From Desulforhabdus amnigena (GTDB lineage Bacteria; Desulfobacterota; Syntrophobacteria; Syntrophobacterales; Syntrophobacteraceae): DNA of 64,000 bases. The stretch covers positions 4,296,501 through 4,360,500 of the forward strand of contig NZ_BSDR01000001.1 of assembly GCF_027925305.1 (NCBI RefSeq), read 5' to 3'. Each line of letters opens with the position of its first letter. Position 1 is the first letter of the stretch. The translations under genes and the position numbers were made by a program. Below, one piece after another: positions 27,143 to 36,726 of the stretch. Below the pieces are notes generated by a model. It was given only the letters and a program-made list of their open reading frames with translations, was not told the origin of the DNA and made no database searches.

Positions 27143-27979
27143 ATGAGAGTGTCTTTCAGTACAAATGCGTTCACTCAATATTCCATTTTCGATGCAGTGG
27201 AAAAGATAGCTGCGGCGGGCTATGAAGGCATTGAACTTTTGGCTGATATCCCCCATCTTTATGCCGATTCCGTATCTGTATCAGATCTTCAGAAATTGAA
27301 AGAACATCTGAGCCGAACAGGGCTGCGCGTGGCCAATCTCAATGCCAATACGGCCGTCGGCTATTATGGCAGATCCTTCTGGGAGCCGCTTTTCGAACCT
27401 TCGCTGGCTCATCCCGAGCCTTTAGAAAGGCAGTGGCGCATCGATTATACCCGCAAGTGTATCGACATGGCGAGCTTCCTGGGATCACCCTGTGTGAGCG
27501 TCACATCCGGCCGGATGGTTCCCGGCGTTCTTCCGGAAAAATCTCTCGATTTTCTGAGGCAGTCTCTGAAAGAAGTTGCAGAGTATGCTCATGACCATGG
27601 CATTCGCATTGGAATCGAATACGAGCCGGGACTTCTCGTGGAATGCTATGAAGAACTCGCCTCGCTGCTGGACGGGCTGGATCTGCCCAATCTCGGCGCC
27701 AATCTTGATCTAGGGCACAGCCACCTTCTGCGGGAGGATCCGCAGAAGGTGATCGGCGGGCTGGGGCAGAGGATTTTTCATATTCACATCGAGGACATAA
27801 AAGACAGAAAACACTACCACCTGATTCCCGGGAGGGGCGATCTGGATTTTGGGAGTCTTTTTGAAACACTGGGCCGACATCATTATGAAGGCTTCATAAC
27901 CGTGGAGCTTTATACCTATCCCCATCAGCCCGAAGCGGCTGCAAAAAGTGCTCTGAGCTATTTGCGGAGCCTTGTCTGA
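27143..27979 (+). CDS. Sugar-phosphate isomerase/epimerase-like TIM-barrel protein (paralogue 1)
   Basis: A 278-residue xylose-isomerase-like barrel. Candidate metal ligands: Glu in GIEYEPGLL, Asp and His in NLDLGHSH, His in IFHIHIEDIKDRKHYH and Glu in FITVELYTY. The family includes inositol-catabolic IolE/IolI as well as many unassigned epimerases. Immediate placement after ino1 makes an inositol-derived substrate attractive but unproven. Paralogue 2 follows 20 nt downstream and matches in plan (both start with a KFAFSSNAF/RVSFSTNAF pattern), which points to tandem duplication followed by divergence. Confidence 0.9.
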   Translation: MRVSFSTNAFTQYSIFDAVEKIAAAGYEGIELLADIPHLYADSVSVSDLQKLKEHLSRTGLRVANLNANTAVGYYGRSFWEPLFEPSLAHPEPLERQWRIDYTRKCIDMASFLGSPCVSVTSGRMVPGVLPEKSLDFLRQSLKEVAEYAHDHGIRIGIEYEPGLLVECYEELASLLDGLDLPNLGANLDLGHSHLLREDPQKVIGGLGQRIFHIHIEDIKDRKHYHLIPGRGDLDFGSLFETLGRHHYEGFITVELYTYPHQPEAAAKSALSYLRSLV

Positions 27980-27999
27980 CGCAAAAGAAAGGAAAGAGA

Positions 28000-28842
28000 A
28001 TGAAGTTTGCTTTCAGTTCCAACGCGTTTCTTCGTTACAATCTTCTGGATACAATCCGCATTATAGCTTCGGTGGGATATCAGGGCATTGAAATCATGGC
28101 CGATGTTCCGCATGCTTACCCCCCCCATCTGAGTGCGGGGGATATCCGCGACATACGCAAAGCCCTGGACGACAATTGTCTTGAAATATCCAATATCAAT
28201 GCTTTCATGCACCATGCGGACGGAGACACCTATCATCCCTCGTGGATAGAGAAGGACCCGGTGCTCAGAGCCAAACGGGTGGATTATACCCTTGCATGCA
28301 TCGATCTTGCGGAGAGGCTTGGAGCCCCGGCCATTTCCACTGAACCGGGAGGGCCTCTGGATGGATTACCCCGGGAAGAGGGGCTTCGTTTTTTCAAGGA
28401 GGGCCTCGATTCGGTCGAGGGAAGAGCCAGGGAAAGGGGAATCCGGATCCTCATAGAACCCGAACCGGGACTTCTTATCGAAAACAGCACTCAGTTCAAA
28501 GAATTTTTCAGGGAGCTCGATCCCGAAGTGTTCGGAATCAACTTCGATATAGGACATTTCTTTTGTGTGTCTGAAGACCCTGCTGAACTCATGAGGGATA
28601 TGAAAGGCTTCATACATCATTTTCATTTGGAAGATATTGCGGCTTCCCGTGAGCATCACCACCTCATGCTGGGAAAGGGAGCAATCGATATTCCGGGGAT
28701 ACTCGAAACAGCCAACAAGATCGGGTATGAAGGGTTCGTGACCGTGGAACTCTACACCTATGAAAGCCGGGCCGCCGAAGCCGCTCAAGAGGCCTTCCAA
28801 TACTTGGAAAAGTGGCGGAAAAGCACCAAAACGCCCGTCTGA
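28000..28842 (+). CDS. Sugar-phosphate isomerase/epimerase-like TIM-barrel protein (paralogue 2)
   Basis: A 280-residue barrel with the same ligand pattern as paralogue 1: RILIEPEPGLL, INFDIGHFF, HHFHLEDIAASREHHH and FVTVELYTY. AAAGGAAAGAGA precedes the ATG. The substrate pocket differs: NTNGH-type residues of paralogue 1 (NLDLGHSHLL) are replaced by NFDIGHFFCV, so the two probably act on different intermediates or form a heteromer. No signal peptide. Function beyond the family is unknown. Confidence 0.9.
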   Translation: MKFAFSSNAFLRYNLLDTIRIIASVGYQGIEIMADVPHAYPPHLSAGDIRDIRKALDDNCLEISNINAFMHHADGDTYHPSWIEKDPVLRAKRVDYTLACIDLAERLGAPAISTEPGGPLDGLPREEGLRFFKEGLDSVEGRARERGIRILIEPEPGLLIENSTQFKEFFRELDPEVFGINFDIGHFFCVSEDPAELMRDMKGFIHHFHLEDIAASREHHHLMLGKGAIDIPGILETANKIGYEGFVTVELYTYESRAAEAAQEAFQYLEKWRKSTKTPV

Positions 28843-28889
28843 GAAGGTGAGTGATTTCCTCTCGGGAAAAGCAGGCAGGAGATTGAAGA

Positions 28890-29684
28890 GTGGGATCAGA
28901 TTTGTCCTATATTGAGGTCCATATCGAAGGGTACATCGGAACCATTGTATTTGACCGCCCAAAAAGTCGAAATGCTTTCAATAGTCGGATGATTGCGGAG
29001 ATTTCCTCTGCTTTGGATGCAATGCAGGAAAAAGGCGTTCGTGTGGTCGTTTTTCGCGCGGTAAAGGGCAGCAGCATCTGGTCTGCAGGATATGACATCA
29101 AAGAACTGGCGAATACAAAGGATCAGTTTACTTCCGACCAAAACGATCCCTTGGAATTCCTCCTGCAAAAAATCACCCATTTCCCTGCACCGGTCATTGC
29201 CATGGTTCACGGTTCCGTCTGGGGAGGAGCCTGTGAGTTTGCTCTCTCCTGCGATTTGGTCTTTGGGGACCCTACCTGTTCTTTTGCCGTGACTCCCGCA
29301 AATCTTGGCGTACCCTACAGCGCCCGGGGCATTCTTCGGTTTTTGAATCGCCTTCCATTGAATATCGTCAAAGAGATGTTTTTTACAGCCCGGCCCATCG
29401 ATGCGGCACGAGCGGAGCGGATCAGCCTTCTCAATTTTCTTGTGCCGGAGGAGGAGCTTGAAACATTCACCTATGAGATGGCCAGGGAAATCTCAAACAA
29501 GTCTCCTCTTACCCTTTCAAGCACGAAGGAACAAGCCCGTATTTTGTGTAATGCCGTCCCTCTCCGGCCGGAGGTATGGGAATATATGAGGAAACTCTGC
29601 CGTTCGGTATACGGGAGCGCCGACTATCAAGAGGGAGTGAAAGCTTTTCAGGAAAAGCGAAAAGCGGTTTTTCAGGGGAAATAG
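28890..29684 (+). CDS. scpB: Methylmalonyl-CoA decarboxylase (crotonase family)
   Basis: A 264-residue crotonase. It closely follows E. coli ScpB: the shared blocks are SAGYDIKEL, MVHGSVWGGACEF (oxyanion-hole loop), FAVTPANLGVPY, IVKEMFFTARPI and a C-terminal DYQEGVKAFQEKRK. The reaction is decarboxylation of (S)- or (R)-methylmalonyl-CoA to propionyl-CoA. GTG 28890 follows AGGAG by a good distance. In a propionate-oxidising or syntrophic desulfobacterium this would sit in propionate metabolism. Its place after ino1 and the two isomerases is unexplained. Confidence 0.93.
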   Translation: MGSDLSYIEVHIEGYIGTIVFDRPKSRNAFNSRMIAEISSALDAMQEKGVRVVVFRAVKGSSIWSAGYDIKELANTKDQFTSDQNDPLEFLLQKITHFPAPVIAMVHGSVWGGACEFALSCDLVFGDPTCSFAVTPANLGVPYSARGILRFLNRLPLNIVKEMFFTARPIDAARAERISLLNFLVPEEELETFTYEMAREISNKSPLTLSSTKEQARILCNAVPLRPEVWEYMRKLCRSVYGSADYQEGVKAFQEKRKAVFQGK

Positions 29685-29806
29685 GCTGGACGAAATCATT
29701 AGCTCGGCAGGTGTCCCTGGACCTCCGGTGGTTGGAAACGGTCTCTTCTTGCCTGCCAAAATGAAAACCCGGAAGGTGATTCGTTCCACCCTTCTGGAAA
29801 ATTCTG

Positions 29807-30949
29807 TCATTGCACATTGGGTTTTTCTATCTCATACTGCAAATGCCCCAGCCAATGCGGGGCCGCTACGCCGGCTCGATACGCCTCCAGAGCTTCCGGT
29901 GAGGAATTGATGTGCAGGTTGCTGTAGGTGTCGTCTTTGTTTCTCCAGCGTTCATGCCAGTAGACGGCGGCTTTTACCCGAGGATACTCCGTTTCGAGTG
30001 CCGTGAAAGCCTCACGAATCCACTCCGACTTGCTGCCTGCGCGGGGGAATTCGCCTACACCCCATTCTGCCACGATGACCGGCTTTGTGGAATCCAGTTT
30101 GCAGATGTTCTCGTATGCGGAATTCATGGCAGTATGAAAGGAGATCCAATCGTCATCTGAAAGCTGTTTGCCGTAAACGCTCAATCCGAGCCAATCGACA
30201 TAGTCTGAGCCGGGATAGTACCGATCCATGGAGTTCCATGGTTCATCCGGATAGGTGAAGTTGTTTGCATGAAATCCCCACAAGATATTCTTGGCACCGC
30301 GGGTTCTGACGCGATTCACGACATATCGGTAAGCTTGCTTGAAGACTTCCGGTCCTTGATATCGGTTGGGCTCTCCTTCTGTTACCGGTGTTCCCCCACC
30401 ATAAAAATATCCTGACCAGGGAAACCAGTATCCATTCATCTCTAGTCCCCAGGAAACCAGGATGGGTTTGCCGTAATCTTTTGCCTGATCTGCCCACTGA
30501 TCGATATAGTTGTCCCACATTCCAGCCAGAATATTCTTCAAATTGAAACGGTCGGGGCCCCGATCCTCTGCGTAAGGACGATCCCAGGGGGACCAGAAAA
30601 TGAGGGGTATGGCTCCATAATGGGAAATGATCTGCACATTTTTCATGGGAAAGTTCTGTTCTCCCCAAAAGCTCGAGAACGCAACGATTGTCTGGTGTTT
30701 TCCCGACATTTTTTCAAAATCTTCGAGGATGTCGAGAGATATCTCGTCTTCGGTAGCGCCAAAGTCCATGAATGCACCGGTATAGGCCCCGTTTTTCGGA
30801 AAAACCGTCACCTGGGAACGGGCTTCCTGGATCCTTGGAGAGCTCTCTTCCTGGCAACCGCACAAGGTGAGCGACATTATAAGAATGCCGACCATCAAGA
30901 GAGCTGGGAAACACGGTCGAGTGTTGAGATTTCTGTACCGAAAAATCAT
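29807..30949 (-). CDS. GH26-like glycoside hydrolase lipoprotein
   Basis: A 380-residue lipoprotein: the N-terminal hydrophobic segment ends in MSLTLCGC. The catalytic domain resembles GH26 endo-mannanases. The probable acid/base Glu is in LVSWGLEMNGYWFPW and the nucleophile Glu in VIVAEWGVGEF, near the ends of beta strands 4 and 7. YVDWLGLSVYG and AVYWHERW are further family-like blocks. It starts 89 nt downstream of the glycosyltransferase fusion stop and on the same strand, suggesting it trims or remodels that polymer. Substrate specificity cannot be read from sequence. Confidence 0.85.
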   Translation of the reverse strand: MIFRYRNLNTRPCFPALLMVGILIMSLTLCGCQEESSPRIQEARSQVTVFPKNGAYTGAFMDFGATEDEISLDILEDFEKMSGKHQTIVAFSSFWGEQNFPMKNVQIISHYGAIPLIFWSPWDRPYAEDRGPDRFNLKNILAGMWDNYIDQWADQAKDYGKPILVSWGLEMNGYWFPWSGYFYGGGTPVTEGEPNRYQGPEVFKQAYRYVVNRVRTRGAKNILWGFHANNFTYPDEPWNSMDRYYPGSDYVDWLGLSVYGKQLSDDDWISFHTAMNSAYENICKLDSTKPVIVAEWGVGEFPRAGSKSEWIREAFTALETEYPRVKAAVYWHERWRNKDDTYSNLHINSSPEALEAYRAGVAAPHWLGHLQYEIEKPNVQ

Positions 30950-31038
30950 GAAGAGGTCCTTGTTAACAGGCTGCCCATGAGTCGTTCTCGCCTTCTTGGG
31001 AAGCGGTGGGGAGAAGGATTACCGGACAGTCCCTGATA

Positions 31039-34000
31039 CTACAGGTGGTTTGGCACGGAGGCCGTCCGTTCCAATTTGCCCCAGCTTACCCAGACCCCCT
31101 GCACGGCCCTGAATATGGACTTCCAGATGACCCAGCTGAGGAGGGGACGGTAGATGAACCTCATGGGGATAATGAGCCAGGCGTGTCCCAGGGATTCCTT
31201 TTCCATCAAACAGGCCAATGCGGCCAGAAAGAGATCCATAAGCAGAAAAATGAGAAAATAAACGTAAACGGATTCACCGATCCCAAAAAGCATCGAATAA
31301 ATGAGGAAGGCATCCACCAGGGGACCGACAGCCACAAGGAGAATTTGGAAAAGCCAGATGCTTGGCAGGCTGAACCACGCAAGGGCCTTGTAGCGGGTAT
31401 CGAAAACGAGATCCCTGTGCTTCCATAGACACTGGAGTGTTCCAAACGCCCACCGAAAACGTTGTTTGGCAAGGGTGCGAAGGGTTTCAGGAGCCTCTGT
31501 CCATGCAATGGCCTGGGGTACATAGGCGATACGGAACCCGCACCTGTGGAGGCTGAGAGTCAGGTCGGTATCCTCCGCAAGCGTGTCGGTACTGATTCCC
31601 CCAGCCTTCAGAATAGCGGTTCGCCTGAGAGCACTCACTGCGCCCGGGGCCACCGTGATGCAGTTCAACTGATGGTAGGCGCGCCGGTCCAGGTTGAACC
31701 CGCACGTGTATTCCAGGGACTGACAACGGGCGATAAACGTCCGCATGTTTCCTACTTTTGCGTGACCTGAAACCGCACCTATCGTCTCGTCTCGAAAGGG
31801 CTGAACGAGGCGCTCTACGGTATCCGGCTGAAAATGAGTGTCTGCATCCAGCATGACCAGAATTTCGTTAGCTGCAGCGTTGATCCCCCTGCGCAATGCG
31901 CGTGCCTTGCCCCCGTTGGGCTGCCGAATCAAGCGAATCCGGGAGTCGGCTGCGGCCAGTCCGGCGACGATCTCGGCGGTTCGATCTTTTGATCCGTCAT
32001 CGATGACGATTACCTCAAAGTGTCCTGGATAACGGGTTTTGAGCAGATTCTGCAGAGTGCTTTTTATGACCTTTTCTTCGTTATAGGCTGCGACAATGAT
32101 GCTCACAGGGGGCTGGAAAAGGTCTTCCTCGGATTGTGCCGGTGAACGTCTGTTTTCGAGTGCAAAAAAGGCAACGATCAGGGTGCGTAAGACAATGAGA
32201 AAGGTCGCCAAGATCATGAATGCCCAAAGGAAATTCTCAACAATGTGTAACATGCGAAATCCGCTGCCGCTTACAAACCGGGTGACCGATTGGCTGCTCT
32301 GCTGCACGGGGGGCATGAGAAAGTCCGGTGACTCGTTCAATACCTGACCCAAAGAAGAAATTCGGTCTCCTCTCGCCTGCAGATAATCGATGATGTGAGG
32401 CAGGGCCTCCACCGTTTGGCGGCGGTCTCCACCGGCATCGTGCATGAGGATGATGTTTCCTCCAGCGCGGCGCATTTGTTTGACCCTTTGAAGAATAGCG
32501 TCGGATCCAGGTCGTGCCCAGTCTTCCGTATCAATGTTTTCCATGACGGTAAGATACCCTAGGGCGTTGGCCCATTTGATGGGCACGATCTCATCCATAT
32601 TTTGAGGACGGGAATCCGCATTGTATGGAGGGCGGAAGAGAATGGTGGATCGTCCGGTAATCGTTTCGATCAAACGCTCTGTCGCATTGAATTCGAGAAG
32701 CGCCCGTTCTGCAGACACCATGGCCAGATTGGGATGTGTGTAAGTGTGTATTCCAATTTCATGTCCTTCTCGCACGATCCTTTCGGCCAGGTCCGGATTG
32801 GCTTCAACTTTTGCACCTACAACGAAAAAGGCAGCCTTCACTCCCTTTTCTTTCAATACATCCAGTATAATGGGCGTCCACTTGGGATCGGGACCGTCGT
32901 CAAACGTAATAGCCACCTGATCGTCATCGCCTTCGCCCATATGGCATAGAGTAAGATAATTGGGAAATTTTTCATAACGTTCGGAGACCTTCCCGTCGGC
33001 ATCCAGAGTAAGCCTGCGTGCTCCCTCGGAAAGATCGTCGTCCACCGTGATAAATTCTCCCGTACCCACATGCGTAATGATGCCTTCGGGCTTCAACGGC
33101 TGCAGGTCCGTTAGCATCTCTGCCTTCAGTCGGGGGGCGCGGATGAACTTCAATGCCTTCCAGATATCCGGATCTTCGTTGCCAAGTTGGGAAATGGCAA
33201 TTCCTCCCGTCATGTTCTCTCGGGCATTTTGGATTTCATTGATGAATGTGGCGACATCGAGGAACCAAACGGTATGTTCCGTATCCTCGTCTTCGTAAGA
33301 AAAATGAGGGTTTCCGGATGCCGAATCCAGCTCAAAATCCGTCAGGCCTGCACGGCCGGCACGGGTCATGACATCATGAAAGCTTATGGTTTCAGCCTTC
33401 TTGCCATCCATGGTCCAGTCGTAGCCGTAAGATCCAACGCCGATAATCCATTGGGAAGGAGTTCCATAATCGCTCATGGACTCCACCCAGCCATTGAACC
33501 ATTCCTGGGAAGCGATGGGGCCCGGGGGATCGGTTTCCGAAGTCTCGTCGCTCAGCATGGCGATAAACTGGTCTGCACTGTGTGCCAGGGTCTCCAGGTC
33601 GTATACCTTGAGGTCCTGTCCCATAGGTACACTCAACCAGAGTTCCATATTGTGCTGATGAAGTGCGACCGCCATTTTCTGTACCAGAGCCGTGACCGAT
33701 TCCTGGTAGGCTGGGTCCACTTGCTCCCAATCGATTACCACCCCGCCGGCCTTTAGGGCGGTCAGTCGGGATATCAGGTTGGAGATGAATTGCTCCTGTC
33801 TGGCTTCGGGGCCGTTGGCCAAACTTTCTACGGCTTCAGGCTGCCAGGTGTCTCCAATGAGGTTGTCCAAAAGCGGCATCAGGACGATACCTTTGCTTGC
33901 GCAGAAAGCCTGGAGTTGAGGGTCGGGGTTTGACACGAGAGTCCCCAGGCCGTCGGCAATGGTTAGCCATTGGGAAGAGACATGTGTCATTTGATCGGCA

Positions 34001-34398
34001 TGCAGTTTTAGAGATTCAAAGCTCCTGGAGTCCCAGTTCTGATAAAACCCAAGCACGACTTCTCTGGTGCGATTCTTGCCGGCTCCTTCCACTGCGTTTT
34101 GTGCTGCATATATCTGTTTAGGGGCTCCTGGCCCTCCCCTGGAATATTGAAGCCAGAGGGGATTAGTGGTCTTGGGGGGGCTTCCGGATTCCTGTTTTTG
34201 AAGCACCTTCAAACGGGCTTTCAATTGCCGGACGGATGCAGGCAATTGAAGTTGTGAAGTTACGAAGAGTGACTGAATGAAAAGGATAATGGCTAAAGAG
34301 AAAAAAAGCCCTATAAAGAAAATCCATTTACGCAAGCGTGGCCAGCGTTTTCCACGAGCATCCAGGAAAACAAAACTGTCAATTTTTAATTCACCCAT
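31039..34398 (-). CDS. GH18-like + NodB deacetylase + GT2 synthase fusion
   Basis: An 1119-residue membrane protein. Helix 1 is at about residues 25-46. A GH18-like domain (about 110-440) has VVIDWEQ with the catalytic Glu. A NodB polysaccharide-deacetylase domain (about 490-700) has ITFDDGP, the metal motif HTYTHP and the FRPPYNADSR block. After a second helix (about 735-757), a processive GT2 domain (about 780-1020) carries IIVAAYNEE, MLDADTHF, AEDTDL and QRFRWAFG, followed by about four C-terminal helices. The set matches PgaC (synthase) plus PgaB (deacetylase with hydrolase domain) of poly-N-acetylglucosamine systems. A beta-1,6-GlcNAc product is plausible but not shown. Confidence 0.92.
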   Translation of the reverse strand: MGELKIDSFVFLDARGKRWPRLRKWIFFIGLFFSLAIILFIQSLFVTSQLQLPASVRQLKARLKVLQKQESGSPPKTTNPLWLQYSRGGPGAPKQIYAAQNAVEGAGKNRTREVVLGFYQNWDSRSFESLKLHADQMTHVSSQWLTIADGLGTLVSNPDPQLQAFCASKGIVLMPLLDNLIGDTWQPEAVESLANGPEARQEQFISNLISRLTALKAGGVVIDWEQVDPAYQESVTALVQKMAVALHQHNMELWLSVPMGQDLKVYDLETLAHSADQFIAMLSDETSETDPPGPIASQEWFNGWVESMSDYGTPSQWIIGVGSYGYDWTMDGKKAETISFHDVMTRAGRAGLTDFELDSASGNPHFSYEDEDTEHTVWFLDVATFINEIQNARENMTGGIAISQLGNEDPDIWKALKFIRAPRLKAEMLTDLQPLKPEGIITHVGTGEFITVDDDLSEGARRLTLDADGKVSERYEKFPNYLTLCHMGEGDDDQVAITFDDGPDPKWTPIILDVLKEKGVKAAFFVVGAKVEANPDLAERIVREGHEIGIHTYTHPNLAMVSAERALLEFNATERLIETITGRSTILFRPPYNADSRPQNMDEIVPIKWANALGYLTVMENIDTEDWARPGSDAILQRVKQMRRAGGNIILMHDAGGDRRQTVEALPHIIDYLQARGDRISSLGQVLNESPDFLMPPVQQSSQSVTRFVSGSGFRMLHIVENFLWAFMILATFLIVLRTLIVAFFALENRRSPAQSEEDLFQPPVSIIVAAYNEEKVIKSTLQNLLKTRYPGHFEVIVIDDGSKDRTAEIVAGLAAADSRIRLIRQPNGGKARALRRGINAAANEILVMLDADTHFQPDTVERLVQPFRDETIGAVSGHAKVGNMRTFIARCQSLEYTCGFNLDRRAYHQLNCITVAPGAVSALRRTAILKAGGISTDTLAEDTDLTLSLHRCGFRIAYVPQAIAWTEAPETLRTLAKQRFRWAFGTLQCLWKHRDLVFDTRYKALAWFSLPSIWLFQILLVAVGPLVDAFLIYSMLFGIGESVYVYFLIFLLMDLFLAALACLMEKESLGHAWLIIPMRFIYRPLLSWVIWKSIFRAVQGVWVSWGKLERTASVPNHL

Positions 34399-34872
34399 AA
34401 AACAAAACCTTAACGGCTAAAGGAAACGAGAACCGAATGCGTATGCACGAAAAAAGTTGTTTGAACTCCATCTTGAGGCTTTTTCCACGGGAGGCAGAAG
34501 CACGTCAAACTCGGTGCAAAGTCAGAAAATAGCCGTACCCAGTGGGCGACGTAGCATATTTTAACCGTTGAACATGTCAAAGCAAAATATTTATACCCGA
34601 ACAGAAACTTGGAGAGTCAAAAAGTCGTCCGCTTTACTCTTTTACTCTGCCTATTGTATATATTTGGAATCATAAGGAGAATATCCGTATTCTCTACGGA
34701 TCTGTTGAAATGATGACCCCCTAGGGTTAAAAGCATCTTCTACCGGTTGAATCTTTTTGGACAAACGAATGTTCCCCGGCTATCAGCCGTGCCGGTTTGT
34801 GCTTGTATAGGGAAAAAGTCTTACATATAATTCGAAAAATTTTTCCAGGAATATTGTTGAGTCTCAAAGCCT
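34399..34872. other. Divergent intergenic region upstream of gspA
   Basis: About 474 bp between the fusion gene (minus) and gspA (plus). It is AT-rich near 34590-34680 and holds the promoter at 34803-34831. No other feature was seen. Confidence 0.55.
34803..34831 (+). promoter_or_regulatory. Candidate sigma-70 promoter of gspAB
   Basis: TTGTAT and TATAAT are separated by 17 nt. The -10 box ends 41 nt upstream of the gspA start. Confidence 0.6.
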
Positions 34873-36726
34873 ATGTATAATGAATATTTCGGTTTCAAGG
34901 AAACGCCTTTTTCCATCGCTCCGGACCCGCGTTATCTGTTCATGAGCGAGCAGCACAGGGAGGCTTTGGCGCACTTGCTTTTCGGCATCAATAGTGACGG
35001 GGGCTTTGTGCTGCTGACCGGTGAAGTGGGGACGGGGAAGACAACCATTTGCCGCTGTGTGCTGGAACAACTGCCGGAAAATTGTGTGGTGGCTTTTATC
35101 CTGAACCCCAAATTGAGCGTTCTGGAGTTGCTCTCCACCATTTGCGATGAATTTCGTATTCCTTACGCCGAAGGTGCTACGAGCGTCAAAGTTTTTGTGG
35201 ATAAGATCAATGCCTACCTTTTGGACGCCAATGCCAGGGGATTGAAGGCCGTCCTCATCATCGACGAAGCACAGAATCTGTCCACGGACGTTTTGGAGCA
35301 GATGCGCCTCCTGACCAACCTGGAAACCAACCAAAGGAAGCTGCTCCAGATCATTCTCATCGGTCAACCGGAACTGAGAATCCTCCTGGCCCGCCCCGAG
35401 TTGCGCCAATTGGCTCAGCGTATCATTGCCCGCTACCACTTGGGGCCGTTGACAAAAAAGGACATGTCGGCCTATGTTAATCACCGGCTCGCCGTGGCCG
35501 GCATGCGCAACGAGCTTTTTTCAGATTCGGTTTTCGACAGACTCTATCGCATGAGTGGTGGCATTCCGCGGCTGATCAATCTCCTGTGTGATCGCTCCTT
35601 GCTTGGGACTTATGCTCAAAACAAAAAGCGGGTCGATAAGAAGACACTCAAACGAGCGGCTCGAGAGGTGTTCGGCGAGATGGAAGCCGAAGGCGGCTTT
35701 CATCGAAAGAAATTGCATAGGGCCTATATCGGATTGGGAATCCTTGCCGCGGGCTTCCTGGCGGGAGGAGCTTTTTACTATTACAAACCCTTTTACGACC
35801 ACAAGCTGCCCGATTTGAAAGCCCATGTGGTCCAGGTCCCTGAAGTAGTGGAATCTCCGAAAGGGGCTGAACCGCCCAAAGCACTGGATCCACCTGATGA
35901 TAAGAGCCCGGATGCCAAGACAAGGGAAGTGCCGGTGACCGCACCCGCACCGGAGCCGGAAAATGTCATTGCCTCTCCCGCGTATCGGAGACCGATGCCT
36001 TCATTGACAACATCGCAAGAACCGGAACAAAGGTCTAATTCCAGTGCTGCTGTTGCTCCCGGCAATGCGACGACGGAAAAGGTGAATTCGGGGAGTCTCG
36101 AAAGCTGGGCAGACAGACCTCATGTATATAATCAGTCGAGTGCCTACGAGTCTCTGTTCAAGCTATGGAAGATCACGTTTCGGCGGGATGCCGGCGGCGA
36201 TGACTGCCGGCAGGCGGAAAGTCAGGGACTGCAATGCTTTTCGGCTGCAGGAGGTTTGGATGAACTGTCCAAATTGAATCGTCCCGCCGTGTTGAAATTG
36301 CACAACAAGAACGGTCAGGCATTTTATGCCACTTTGAGTTCCCTGAACGGGCGAGAGGCCACTTTATCTTCCAGTGGCGAAACCTTATCAGTTGGCATTG
36401 CTGAAATCGCCCAGTGGTGGCGAGGAGACTATACTTTGCTGTGGAAGCCGCCGCCGGGTTATGAGCGGGTGCTTCAAGGGGGTTATCAAGGCCCGGTTGT
36501 AGGATGGGTGAGATCCCGTCTTGCCAATCTTCAGGGAAAACCGATTCAACCCCTTGGGAAAATTGATGTATTTGATAAAACCTTGACGGAGCAGGTGAAG
36601 AAGTTTCAGATTGCGCACGGACTGAAGCCGGATGGATTGGTGGGACCTCAGACTCTGATTCGGATCAATACCGCTTTGGGGCAGGGGATTCCGTTATTGT
36701 GGGGCAATAAAAAGGATGGCCGGTAA
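34873..36726 (+). CDS. gspA: GspA/ExeA ATPase with peptidoglycan-binding C-terminus
   Basis: A 617-residue inner-membrane ATPase of the type II secretion assembly pair. AAA domain to about residue 270 (Walker A GEVGTGKTT, Walker B VLIIDEAQN), transmembrane helix at about 280-300, then a Pro/Glu-rich linker. A peptidase-C39-like domain lacking an obvious catalytic triad follows (about 410-530). A PG_binding_1 domain closes the chain (VKKFQIAHGLKPDGLVGPQT). In Aeromonas, ExeA and ExeB remodel peptidoglycan to let the secretin assemble. gspB begins at the next base after this stop. No other gsp genes are in the window. Confidence 0.93.
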   Translation: MYNEYFGFKETPFSIAPDPRYLFMSEQHREALAHLLFGINSDGGFVLLTGEVGTGKTTICRCVLEQLPENCVVAFILNPKLSVLELLSTICDEFRIPYAEGATSVKVFVDKINAYLLDANARGLKAVLIIDEAQNLSTDVLEQMRLLTNLETNQRKLLQIILIGQPELRILLARPELRQLAQRIIARYHLGPLTKKDMSAYVNHRLAVAGMRNELFSDSVFDRLYRMSGGIPRLINLLCDRSLLGTYAQNKKRVDKKTLKRAAREVFGEMEAEGGFHRKKLHRAYIGLGILAAGFLAGGAFYYYKPFYDHKLPDLKAHVVQVPEVVESPKGAEPPKALDPPDDKSPDAKTREVPVTAPAPEPENVIASPAYRRPMPSLTTSQEPEQRSNSSAAVAPGNATTEKVNSGSLESWADRPHVYNQSSAYESLFKLWKITFRRDAGGDDCRQAESQGLQCFSAAGGLDELSKLNRPAVLKLHNKNGQAFYATLSSLNGREATLSSSGETLSVGIAEIAQWWRGDYTLLWKPPPGYERVLQGGYQGPVVGWVRSRLANLQGKPIQPLGKIDVFDKTLTEQVKKFQIAHGLKPDGLVGPQTLIRINTALGQGIPLLWGNKKDGR

